A stretch of 6,640 nt of DNA from an uncultured Eubacteriales bacterium (GTDB taxonomy: Bacteria > Bacillota > Clostridia > Lachnospirales > Lachnospiraceae): contig OMSP01000171.1 in NCBI GenBank assembly GCA_900313775.1, forward strand, positions 1-6,640. Reading direction: 5' to 3'. Under the pieces are notes generated by a model that worked only from the letters and a program-made list of their open reading frames with translations, did no database searches and had not been told where the DNA came from. The translations under genes were made by a program, and so were the position numbers. Shown here in pieces: positions 1 to 6,509 of this stretch; the first letter of the stretch is position 1; each line of letters opens with the position of its first letter.

Positions 1-43
1 CCCTATCCACAAAGGACAGATCTGTCGATACCGGTTTGTACAT
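1..43 (-). CDS. ileS: Isoleucyl-tRNA synthetase, N-terminal fragment (runs off the left edge)
   Basis: Only the first 14 codons are visible, reading MYKPVSTDLSFVDR, after which the gene leaves the window. From memory of the family, clostridial isoleucyl-tRNA synthetases begin with a closely similar pattern, MYKxVDTxLxFVER, so I assign ileS, the enzyme that charges tRNA-Ile with isoleucine in the cytoplasm. A ribosome binding site AAAGGA lies 10 bases upstream (54-59), a slightly long spacing. The gene is on the same strand as, and 68 bases beyond, the FAD dehydrogenase gene, and it follows leu and ilv genes, which fits an isoleucine theme. With 14 residues the call rests on one short match plus context; any other protein starting this way cannot be excluded. 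Confidence 0.68.
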   Translation of the reverse strand, partial: MYKPVSTDLSFVDR

Positions 44-111
44 AGTCTCAGTTTCCTTTCTCTTATATCTTCTTTATCGTCGCGCAAGATTCATGCAGCG
101 CAACATGCACT
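44..111 (-). other. 68-base intergenic gap with a small hairpin (arms 79-85 and 98-104)
   Basis: This is the longest gap between genes in the window. On the minus-strand RNA, GUUGCGC (104-98) can pair with GCGCGAC (85-79) to give a 7 bp stem with one U-G wobble and a 12-base loop. It starts 7 bases after the stop codon of the FAD dehydrogenase gene. The wobble pair would be a C-A mismatch on the plus strand, so the fold favours minus-strand RNA. No run of U follows the stem, so it is a poor intrinsic terminator; it could stabilise an RNA 3' end or mean nothing. The gap is too short for a T-box leader. Confidence 0.3.
54..59 (-). promoter_or_regulatory. Ribosome binding site of the putative ileS
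   Basis: On the minus strand AAAGGA precedes ATG at 43 by 10 bases. It is weaker and more distant than the sites of the other genes here, but it is purine-rich and is the only candidate in the gap. It supports the start at 43. Confidence 0.55.
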
Positions 112-1485
112 CTATTCGCTTTCAGCAATCCTGCGGGCGACATATACGCCGCTGGCGGAAGCGTGCGAGAGCGAATGTGTCACGCCGCTTCCGTCGCCGA
201 TGATATACAATCCTTTATATTTCGTCTCCAGGTTCTCGTCGAGCTTCACTTCCATGTTGTAAAACTTGACCTCGACGCCGTAGAGCAGCGTATCGTCGTT
301 GGCCGTTCCCGGCGCGATCTTATCGAGCGCGTAGATCATTTCGATCACGCCGTCTAATATCCGTTTGGGCAATACCAGAGAGAGGTCTCCCGGAGTCGCC
401 GTGAGAGTCGGGCGCACCAGTCCTTTCTCGATGCGCTTGGGCGTGGAGCGGCGTCCGCGCTCCAGATCTCCGAAGCGCTGCACGATCACACCTCCGCCGA
501 GCATATTGGAAAGGCGTGCGATGCTCTCGCCGTATCCGTTGCTGTCCTTGAACGGTTCGGAAAAATGCTTGGCGACCAACAGCGCAAAATTCGTATTGTC
601 GGTCCATTTCTCAGGATCCTCAAAGCTGTGACCGTTGACTGTCACAATGCTGTTCGTATTCTCGTGGACGACTATGCCGTGCGGGTTCATACAGAAGGTC
701 CGGACCGCATCCTCGAATTTCTTTGTGCGGTAGACGAGCTTGCCCTCATAGAGCTTGTCCGTGATCTCCCGGAAAATGACGGCCGGAAGCTCGACCCGCA
801 CACCGAGATCGACGCGGTTGGACTTGGTCTCAATGTCAAGCTTTTTGCAGGTCTCCTCCATCCACTTGGATCCGCTCCGCCCGACGGAGACCACACAGTA
901 CGGTGCCTGTGCCTGACCGCCTTCATAGGTCACGGTGTAAATGCCGTCTTCGGCTTCCAGTTCCTCGACACTCGTATTGAAATAGAAATCGACCCTTTCC
1001 TTCATCTCCTCAAAGAGCCGGGTGAGCACGATGAAATTGATATCCGTACCGAGATGTCTTACCGATGCATCGAGAAGCTTCAGGCTGTTCTGCAGACAGC
1101 GCGTCTTAAACTCGTCGTCACTCGGCTGAAAGAGCCTGGTGTTCTCGCCGCCGTGGGAGACGTTGATCTCGTCGACATACTGCATCAGCTCCAACGCTTT
1201 CTCGCGGCCGATATGCTCGTAGAGCGTCCCGCCGAAATCATTGGTGATATTGTATTTGCCGTCGGAAAACGCTCCGGCGCCGCCGAACCCTTTCATGATC
1301 GAACAGGTCGGACAGCCGACGCATTCCTTGATCTTATCGCCGTCGATCGGACATTTCCTGTCGGAAAGCTTGCCCCCCGCCTCGAAGATAGCGATGGAAC
1401 ATCCGGGCTTTTTGAGCATCAGTTCATAGGCGGTGAAGATACCGCCCGGTCCTGCTCCTATGATGATCACATCATACTGTCTCAT
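112..1485 (-). CDS. FAD-dependent dehydrogenase, COG2509 type, substrate unknown
   Basis: This is a 457 aa flavoprotein of a conserved but functionally uncharacterised family. The N-terminal dinucleotide-binding motif is VIIIGAGPGG (residues 6-15), followed by the acidic end of the second strand, IFEAG (33-37). A cysteine cluster, C45, C55, C58 and C61 (spacing C-x9-C-x2-C-x2-C), leads into the family block GFGGAGAFSDGK (66-77). The C-terminal FAD contact is GLYIIGDGSG (425-434), followed by THSLSHASASG, where a flavin lies against the helix. There is no signal peptide or membrane segment, so it is probably cytoplasmic. The start is well set: AAGGGAG lies 6 bases upstream (1492-1498) and overlaps the stop codon of the preceding gene. 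Its neighbours make branched-chain amino acids, but nothing in the sequence gives it a reaction there. The family assignment is from recollection of motif order; the substrate cannot be inferred. Confidence 0.85.
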   Translation of the reverse strand: MRQYDVIIIGAGPGGIFTAYELMLKKPGCSIAIFEAGGKLSDRKCPIDGDKIKECVGCPTCSIMKGFGGAGAFSDGKYNITNDFGGTLYEHIGREKALELMQYVDEINVSHGGENTRLFQPSDDEFKTRCLQNSLKLLDASVRHLGTDINFIVLTRLFEEMKERVDFYFNTSVEELEAEDGIYTVTYEGGQAQAPYCVVSVGRSGSKWMEETCKKLDIETKSNRVDLGVRVELPAVIFREITDKLYEGKLVYRTKKFEDAVRTFCMNPHGIVVHENTNSIVTVNGHSFEDPEKWTDNTNFALLVAKHFSEPFKDSNGYGESIARLSNMLGGGVIVQRFGDLERGRRSTPKRIEKGLVRPTLTATPGDLSLVLPKRILDGVIEMIYALDKIAPGTANDDTLLYGVEVKFYNMEVKLDENLETKYKGLYIIGDGSGVTHSLSHASASGVYVARRIAESE

Positions 1486-1496
1486 ACATTGCTCCC

Positions 1497-2585
1497 TTAT
1501 TTCTGACTATCCCCCGCAGCCTTATCTTTTTTAGATTCCACCTGCTTGGCGTGATCGATCAGCCAGTCGCTGATCGTGGCCTGCTCGGCGATCTCTTTAG
1601 CCTTGTCCTCGCCGATGGCCTGGACAAACAGATCGCCGTCACCGCCGTAACCGTAAAGCTTGGACAGTTCCTTGTACTTTTCGGTGTAATCGTCACCTGA
1701 CAGTTCGAGGTCCAGTTCTTTCAGAAGGAGCTCCGTGGCCAGTTCGCGCTTGAGATCCTCTTTCACCTGCTTGTCGATCTCCTCTTTCAGGGTCTTCTCG
1801 GTCATTCCGCCCTGAGCGAGGAACTCTTCGTAGGACATATTGTACTGCTTGGCCATCTCCTTGTATCTGTCAGTATATTCGTCCCGGACCTCCTCCAGTC
1901 TGTCCTTCGGATACTCTTTGACCTTTGTTTTCTTGAGCAGAGCATCCCAGACTTCCTGCTCAAGGATCGACCGGTTGGAGTGCTCCCGCTCTTCCGTCAA
2001 ATTCTTCTTGACTTCCTCGCGGTATTCCTTGACGGTCGTGGAAGTCTCGGAGATCTTTTGCACCGTCTTGTCAGTGAGCTTGGCTTTTTTCCTGCCGGTG
2101 ATCCGCCCCTTGGCCGTGACCGTCCAGGTCGCGTTCTTGCCGGATATCTCCTCTGAGCCGTACCCCTCCGGGAATTTCAGGTCAAAGGTGAACTCTTTGC
2201 CGTAGGGCTGTCCGATACAGGCATCTTCCCATCCCGGGATAAATGCATTGGAACCGATCTCCAGCTCATAGTCCTTGAGCTCCGTGCCGCTTATGACCTT
2301 GCCGTCCTTGTCCTTGGCCGAGCAATCCAGTACGATCTTGTCTCCTTTTTTGATCGGGCGGTCAGGTACCTTGGTCTTGTTTTCTCCCAGGGCGTCCAGT
2401 GTCGACTCGATCTCCTCGTCGACCATCTCATCCGTGACCTCGGCATCGTCGACCTTATCGATCTTCAGACCGTCATACTGACTGATCTCGATATACTTGT
2501 TGGACGCCGTCCCGTCTGATCCGCAGCCGGTAAGCACCCCCGCAAGCAGTGCCAGTATCACTGCCCACACTCCAAATCTTTTCAT
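1497..2585 (-). CDS. Lipoprotein with trigger-factor-like FKBP peptidyl-prolyl isomerase domain
   Basis: The product is 362 aa and is likely an extracytoplasmic folding factor anchored to the outer face of the membrane. A lysine/arginine start and hydrophobic stretch (residues 2-18) end in a lipobox, LTGC, with the acylated cysteine at 21. Residues about 30-75 resemble the linker before the trigger factor FKBP domain. Residues about 79-161 form the FKBP domain, with GDKIVLDCSAKD, the loop IGSNAFIPGWED (110-121) and FPEGYG. Residues about 170-362 are charged and helical, like the trigger factor chaperone arms. The ribosome-docking signature of true trigger factor is absent. W119 matches the active-site tryptophan of FKBPs, but the usual F-D/E pair appears as I98-S99, so isomerase activity may be weak (inference from my hand alignment). 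I chose ATG at 2585 over 2603 because AGAGGAG (2594-2600) lies 8 bases before it. It is 25 bases after ilvE and 11 before the next gene. Confidence 0.85.
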   Translation of the reverse strand: MKRFGVWAVILALLAGVLTGCGSDGTASNKYIEISQYDGLKIDKVDDAEVTDEMVDEEIESTLDALGENKTKVPDRPIKKGDKIVLDCSAKDKDGKVISGTELKDYELEIGSNAFIPGWEDACIGQPYGKEFTFDLKFPEGYGSEEISGKNATWTVTAKGRITGRKKAKLTDKTVQKISETSTTVKEYREEVKKNLTEEREHSNRSILEQEVWDALLKKTKVKEYPKDRLEEVRDEYTDRYKEMAKQYNMSYEEFLAQGGMTEKTLKEEIDKQVKEDLKRELATELLLKELDLELSGDDYTEKYKELSKLYGYGGDGDLFVQAIGEDKAKEIAEQATISDWLIDHAKQVESKKDKAAGDSQK

Positions 2586-2593
2586 GACAGACA

Positions 2594-2600
2594 CTCCTCT
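2594..2600 (-). promoter_or_regulatory. Ribosome binding site that fixes the lipoprotein start at 2585
   Basis: AGAGGAG stands 8 bases before ATG at 2585 on the minus strand. It lies just inside the longer frame opened by ATG at 2603, so it cannot serve that codon. The shorter start also gives a normal lipoprotein signal beginning MKRFG. Confidence 0.75.
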
Positions 2601-2610
2601 CATATATCAG

Positions 2611-3693
2611 TTATTCTTTGATGACGACCGTCCAGCCGAAGGGATCCGGCAGAGCTCCGGTCTGAATACCGTAGAGAGTATCGTACAGTTTCTGGCTGAC
2701 TTCGCCGACGCCGCCGTCGCCGATCACAATGTCCTCGCCCTTATAGCGCAGGACGCCGATCGGGGAGATGATGCAGGCCGTACCTGTCGCCCACACTTCG
2801 TCCAGTGTGCCGTCCTCGCTGGCCTTCTTGACGTCTTCGATCAGCAGGCGCTCCTCTTTGACGGTGATGCCCCAGCTCTTGAGCAACTGGATCGTCGAAT
2901 CGCGCGTGACGCCCGGAAGGATAGAGCCGGACAGCGGCGCGGTGATGACTTCGCCGTTGATCATGAAGAAGGCGTTGCTCGTACCGACTTCCTCGACATA
3001 CTTCTTCTCCTTGGCATCCAGCCAGAGCACTTCCTTGCATCCGTTGGCAAGGGCATTGACCGTCGCGCGCATACCGCCGGCATAGTTGCCGCCGCATTTG
3101 ACGAATCCGGTGCCGCCGACTGCCGCGCGGACGTACTCGTCCTCGACATAGATATGGCTGCCGGTCAGGCCGCCGCGGTTGATGTCATAATACGCTCCGA
3201 CCGGAGTCAGGATGATGTAGAAGTGATAGTGCTTGGACGGCTCAACTGAGAAGCTGATCTCGTCGGAGATGATATACGGACGGATATAGAGAGCTGTTCC
3301 CGGATGTGTCGGGATCCAGTCCTCCTCAAAGAGCACGATCGCTTTGACCGCCTCGAGGAAAAGCTCCTCATCCATCGGCGGGATGCACATGCGCTCGTTG
3401 GTGCGGTTGAGACGCTTGGCGTTCATCTCCGGACGGAAGAGCATGATCTTGCCTTCCGCGGACTTGTAAGCCTTCATACCCTCGAACATCATCTGTGAAT
3501 AGTGCAGCACACAGCTGGCCGGATCCAGAGAGATCGGTCCGTAGGGGACGATACGTCCGTCATGCCATCCCTCACCCTCGTCATAGTCCATGATGAACAT
3601 ATGATCGGTGAAATAGCGTCCGAATCCCAGATCGCTCTGGTCGGGCTTTTCCTTCGGGTTCGTAGTTCTTGTTACTGGAAATTCATAGCTCAT
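2611..3693 (-). CDS. ilvE: Branched-chain amino acid aminotransferase (class IV, long form)
   Basis: IlvE is a cytoplasmic PLP enzyme that transfers an amino group from glutamate to the keto acids of leucine, isoleucine and valine (and the reverse). The 360 aa length fits the longer bacterial/eukaryotic-like branched-chain aminotransferase subgroup rather than the roughly 310 aa E. coli type. The PLP lysine is K199 in GTGFVKCGGNYAGG (195-207). Other family marks are YSQMMFEGMKAY (65-76), LFRPEMNAKRLNRT (85-98), the class IV block EEVGTSNAFF (234-243), SGSILPGVTRDS (255-266) for the phosphate site, and GTAC (304-307). AAAGGAG lies 6 bases before ATG at 3693 (3700-3706), so the start is secure. 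It follows ilvA by 25 bases and precedes the lipoprotein gene by 25. It completes the pathway steps supplied by LeuB and IlvA. No truncation or missing key residue is seen. Confidence 0.95.
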   Translation of the reverse strand: MSYEFPVTRTTNPKEKPDQSDLGFGRYFTDHMFIMDYDEGEGWHDGRIVPYGPISLDPASCVLHYSQMMFEGMKAYKSAEGKIMLFRPEMNAKRLNRTNERMCIPPMDEELFLEAVKAIVLFEEDWIPTHPGTALYIRPYIISDEISFSVEPSKHYHFYIILTPVGAYYDINRGGLTGSHIYVEDEYVRAAVGGTGFVKCGGNYAGGMRATVNALANGCKEVLWLDAKEKKYVEEVGTSNAFFMINGEVITAPLSGSILPGVTRDSTIQLLKSWGITVKEERLLIEDVKKASEDGTLDEVWATGTACIISPIGVLRYKGEDIVIGDGGVGEVSQKLYDTLYGIQTGALPDPFGWTVVIKE

Positions 3694-3718
3694 GATTGTC
3701 TCCTTTCATCACAAAGCT

Positions 3719-4930
3719 TTATTCTACTAATTGAAATCCTTTATCCTGAAGGGCCCGGCTGATCTGATCGATCTGCTCAAAGTCCTTGGTTTCCACATTT
3801 AAGCGCAGGAAGCAGCTGGATATGGCCATGTTCGCGTCCGACCCCTCATAGTGGACCGATACGACATTGCCGCCGTGCTCCGCGATAGTCTGACTGACCT
3901 CTACGAGCTGCCCGGGCTTGTCCTCGAGCATGATGACGAAGGTCGTAAGCCTTCCGCTCGTGATCAGACCGCGGGTGATGACCCTCGAAAGGATGTTGAC
4001 GTCGATATTGCCGCCCGAGAGCAGACAGACGACATTCTTTCCCTTCAGCGGGATCTTGTTGAACATCACGGCCGCCGCCGACACAGCGCCGGCTCCCTCG
4101 GTGATCAGCTTCTGCTTCTCGATGAGCTTCAGTATCGCCGCCGCGATCTCGTCCTCGGTGACCTCATACATGCCGTCTACATATTTGTTGATGATCGAGA
4201 AGGTCAGATCTCCCGGATTCTTGACCGCGATGCCGTCGGCGAATGTCGATACCCGCTCGAGATTGATCAGCTTGTCCTGACGATAGCTCTCGACCATGCT
4301 GGCCGCTTCCTTGGCCTGCACGCCGTAGACCTTGACCGATGGTTTCAGCTGCTTGACCGCATAGGCCAGTCCGGCGATCAGTCCGCCGCCTCCGACCGGT
4401 ACCACGATCGCGTCGACCTTGTCGAGCTGATCGAGGATCTCCAGACCGATCGTGCCCTGACCGGCCATGACCTCCGGGTCGTTGAACGGGTGGATCAGTG
4501 TAGCGCCGGTCTCCTCCTGGAGCTTGACGGCATAGTTGTAAGCGTCGTCATAGGTCCCCTTGACCAGCTGTACCTCGGCGCCGAGCGCCTTGGTCGCCTC
4601 CACCTTGCTGATCGGCGCTCCGTCCGGCATGCAGACGATGGCCTTGACTCCGGCATGAGTCGCGCCGAGCGCCACACCCTGCGCGTGATTGCCCGCGCTG
4701 CAGGCAATGATCCCGGCCGCCTTCTGCTCATCGGTCAGCTGGCTGATCTTGAAATACGCTCCGCGCAGCTTGAATGAACCGGTGACCTGAAGGTTCTCCG
4801 TCTTGAAGTAGACCTGATTATCCCCGGAAAAATGCGGAGAGTAAATCAGATCGGTCCAGCGGGCCACATCCTTGAGTACATAGGAGGCCTGATAGACTTT
4901 ATCCAGTGTCAGTTTTTTGTTTTCTGCCAT
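3719..4930 (-). CDS. ilvA: Threonine ammonia-lyase (dehydratase), medium form with one ACT domain
   Basis: This cytoplasmic PLP enzyme deaminates L-threonine to 2-oxobutyrate, the first committed step to isoleucine. With the start at 4930 it has 403 aa. The catalytic lysine is in TGSFKLRGAY (K54). Further fold type II marks are SAGNHAQGVALG (78-89), the glycine loop VGGGGLIAG that holds the PLP phosphate (about 179-187), EGAGA (278-282) and LSGGNID (304-310). From about 325 to the end there is a single ACT-like domain beginning TTFVIMLEDKPGQL. This is the TdcB-like 'medium' form, about 400 aa, unlike the roughly 515 aa E. coli IlvA with two ACT-like modules. Its place between leuB and ilvE argues for a biosynthetic role, though such enzymes can also be catabolic. 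GGGGAGG (4937-4943) is 3 bases before ATG at 4933 and 6 before ATG at 4930, so I chose 4930. The gene starts right at the end of leuB, suggesting coupled translation. Confidence 0.93.
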   Translation of the reverse strand: MAENKKLTLDKVYQASYVLKDVARWTDLIYSPHFSGDNQVYFKTENLQVTGSFKLRGAYFKISQLTDEQKAAGIIACSAGNHAQGVALGATHAGVKAIVCMPDGAPISKVEATKALGAEVQLVKGTYDDAYNYAVKLQEETGATLIHPFNDPEVMAGQGTIGLEILDQLDKVDAIVVPVGGGGLIAGLAYAVKQLKPSVKVYGVQAKEAASMVESYRQDKLINLERVSTFADGIAVKNPGDLTFSIINKYVDGMYEVTEDEIAAAILKLIEKQKLITEGAGAVSAAAVMFNKIPLKGKNVVCLLSGGNIDVNILSRVITRGLITSGRLTTFVIMLEDKPGQLVEVSQTIAEHGGNVVSVHYEGSDANMAISSCFLRLNVETKDFEQIDQISRALQDKGFQLVE

Positions 4931-4933
4931 CAT

Positions 4934-6016
4934 TTACCTCCCCAATGCCTCAAGAATCTTCTCTGTCATCTCCCGGCAGCCGATCGCCTCGCCGGCGCGG
5001 TCCGCCTCACAGATATCTGATGTCCGCCATCCGTCAAGCAGGACCTTTTCCACCGCGCGCTCGATGCAGTCGGCCTCCTCGCCCAGATCAAAGCTGTAGC
5101 GAAGCATCATCGCTGCCGACAGGATCGTCGCGATCGGATTGGCCTTGTCGGTCCCCGCGATATCGGGCGCCGAACCGTGGATCGGCTCATACATCCCGCG
5201 CGTTGTTGCGCCGAGAGAGGCTGATGCCAGCAGCCCGATCGAACCTGTCACCTGTGAAGCTTCGTCCGAGAGGATATCTCCGAACATATTTGAGGTGACG
5301 ACGACATCAAAGGCCGAGGGGTCGCGCACGAGCTGCATCGCGGCATTGTCGACCAGCATGTCAGCGAGCTCCACATCCGGATACTCTTCTCCGATTCTGT
5401 GTACAGTCTCTCTCCACAGACGTGAGGTCTCCAGGACATTGGCCTTGTCGATGCTCGTCACCTTGCCGCGGCGCTTTCTCGCCGACTCAAAGGCCACACG
5501 TGCCACGCGCTCGATCTCGTTCACATCGTATTTCTCGGTATCGTATGCTTCCTCGACGCCGTTCTTGTCTCTTCTGCCGCGCTCACCGAAATAGATCCCT
5601 CCGGTCAGTTCGCGGACGATCAGGATGTCAAATCCGCGCTCTGCGATATCCTTGCGCAACACACAGGCATCGGCCAGTGCCGGCTGGATCTTGGCGGGAC
5701 GCAGGTTCGTATAGAGCCCGAGCTCTTTGCGCAGGCCGAGCAGAGCCTTCTCCGGCCGGATGTCTCCGGGGAGCGTATCCCACTTCGGTCCGCCGACCGC
5801 TCCCAGCATGACGCTGTCGCTCGCGAGACACCCCTCGAGAGTCTCCTCCGGGAGGGGCTTGCCGGTCGCATCGATCGCACAGCCTCCCGCGAGATACGAG
5901 GTGAAGCGGAAATCGTGACCGTAGATCCCGCCGATCTTCTCCAGGACTTTGACCGCCCCGTCGATGATCTCCGGACCAATGCCGTCACCCGGGATCAGTG
6001 CAACTTTGTATTCCAT
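4934..6016 (-). CDS. leuB: 3-Isopropylmalate dehydrogenase
   Basis: LeuB oxidises and decarboxylates 3-isopropylmalate with NAD+ to 2-ketoisocaproate in the cytoplasm, the last leucine-specific step before transamination. With the start at 6016 it has 360 aa, normal for the family, and begins MEYKVALIPGDGIGPEI. Substrate-site residues fall at the spacing known from characterised LeuB: R96 (LLGLRKELG), R106 (NLRPAK), R135 (IVRELTGG), Y142 (GGIYFGERG), K191 (SIDKANVLE), and D223, D247 and D251 (MLVDNAAM, NMFGDILSDEASQ). The NAD-preferring loop is GMYEPIHGSAPDIAG (274-288). An in-frame ATG at 6025 would overlap leuD by 8 bases, but its best Shine-Dalgarno bases would abut the codon; 6016 leaves one base after the leuD stop and matches the usual family N-terminus. 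It shares an operon with leuC and leuD upstream and ilvA downstream. Confidence 0.96.
   Translation of the reverse strand: MEYKVALIPGDGIGPEIIDGAVKVLEKIGGIYGHDFRFTSYLAGGCAIDATGKPLPEETLEGCLASDSVMLGAVGGPKWDTLPGDIRPEKALLGLRKELGLYTNLRPAKIQPALADACVLRKDIAERGFDILIVRELTGGIYFGERGRRDKNGVEEAYDTEKYDVNEIERVARVAFESARKRRGKVTSIDKANVLETSRLWRETVHRIGEEYPDVELADMLVDNAAMQLVRDPSAFDVVVTSNMFGDILSDEASQVTGSIGLLASASLGATTRGMYEPIHGSAPDIAGTDKANPIATILSAAMMLRYSFDLGEEADCIERAVEKVLLDGWRTSDICEADRAGEAIGCREMTEKILEALGR
4937..4943 (-). promoter_or_regulatory. Ribosome binding site of ilvA, inside the end of leuB
   Basis: GGGGAGG on the minus strand covers the last leuB codons. Two ATG codons stand in tandem behind it; the second, at 4930, has the usual 6-base spacing, while the first, at 4933, has only 3. 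The site therefore favours 4930 by one residue. Confidence 0.7.
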
Positions 6017-6017
6017 G

Positions 6018-6509
6018 TCAGTCATCCACCTTTCCCTTGAGATATTTGAGCAGACCGCCCGCTTCGATCATGCTGCCGATAAATGTCGGCTGCGGGGCAG
6101 CCTGATAGGTCTTGCCGCTTGTCTTGTTCTCGATCCTGCCGGACTCAAGATCGACGACGACTTCGTCGCCCTTGTTGATCTCGGCAGCCGCCTCGGGGCA
6201 TTCGAGGATCGGGAACCCGATATTGATCGCGTTGCGATAGAAGATCCTGGCAAAGGAAGCCGCGATCACGACCGCAACGCCGCTCGCCTGGATCGAGATC
6301 GGAGCATGCTCCCTGGAGGAGCCGCAGCCGAAATTCCATCCGCCGACCATGATGTCTCCCTGCTGAACCGATCCCGCAAAGGTATCGTCGATATCCTCCA
6401 TGCAGTGGCTCGCAAGCGCAGCAGGATCCGGGTCGTTCAGATAACGCGCCGGGATGATGACATCGGTGTCAACATTGTCTCCGTATTTCCATACTTTTCC
6501 GCTGATCAT
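6018..6509 (-). CDS. leuD: 3-Isopropylmalate dehydratase, small subunit (short form)
   Basis: LeuD is the swivelling small subunit that, with the iron-sulfur subunit LeuC, isomerises 2-isopropylmalate to 3-isopropylmalate. It has 163 aa, the short form common in clostridia and archaea rather than the roughly 200 aa proteobacterial type. Clear marks are DNVDTDVIIPARYLN (residues 11-25), which includes the substrate loop after YL, and GGWNFGCGSSREHAP (56-70), the small-subunit active-site segment, followed by RIFYRNAINIGFP (88-100). A longer frame opens at 6539, but those 10 extra codons lie within leuC. ATG at 6509 has GGGGAGG (6517-6523) 7 bases before it and gives the expected start MISGKVWKYGDN. 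It overlaps leuC by ATGA and stops one base before leuB, so the three leu genes look translationally coupled. Relatives act on homoaconitate or citraconate; the neighbouring leuB supports leucine. Confidence 0.95.
   Translation of the reverse strand: MISGKVWKYGDNVDTDVIIPARYLNDPDPAALASHCMEDIDDTFAGSVQQGDIMVGGWNFGCGSSREHAPISIQASGVAVVIAASFARIFYRNAINIGFPILECPEAAAEINKGDEVVVDLESGRIENKTSGKTYQAAPQPTFIGSMIEAGGLLKYLKGKVDD
6026..6033 (-). promoter_or_regulatory. Ribosome binding site of leuB, inside the end of leuD
   Basis: AAAGGTGG on the minus strand directly abuts ATG at 6025 but lies 9 bases before ATG at 6016. The spacing supports the later codon as the main start. The site is imperfect (one mismatch to AAGGAGG), so leuB may depend partly on ribosomes finishing leuD. 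Confidence 0.6.

Noticed and set aside
79..104. Hairpin after the FAD dehydrogenase gene as an intrinsic terminator
   Set aside because: The stem is only 7 bp with a wobble pair and a 12-base loop, and what follows on the RNA is purine-rich rather than a U-run.
44..104. Promoter for the putative ileS (TTGCGC boxes with GATAAA or TATAAG)
   Set aside because: The -35-like boxes match only three consensus bases and the spacings (14 or 19 bases) are off, so I do not call it.
112..1485. Assigning the flavoprotein as MnmG, TrmFO or an HI0933-type oxidoreductase
   Set aside because: The GFGGAGAFSDGK block and the cysteine cluster fit the COG2509 group better, and signatures of the tRNA-modifying families are not visible.
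565..1506. Long open frame on the plus strand (313 codons) opposite the FAD dehydrogenase gene
   Set aside because: It is wholly antisense to a well-conserved gene, has no clear ribosome binding site, and its protein shows no recognisable motif. Long antisense frames are common opposite GC-rich genes.
1497..2585. Calling the lipoprotein a true trigger factor (tig)
   Set aside because: It has a lipoprotein signal and lacks the ribosome-binding N-terminal domain and its signature loop, so only the FKBP and arm regions are shared.
2497..3249. Open frame on the plus strand (250 codons) spanning parts of the lipoprotein and ilvE genes
   Set aside because: It crosses the boundary of two real minus-strand genes, has no recognisable domain, and is best explained as a shadow.
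3851..4777. Long open frame on the plus strand (308 codons) opposite ilvA
   Set aside because: Its protein is dominated by D, R, L and H in a pattern typical of the complement of a real gene, and ilvA on the other strand accounts for the conservation.
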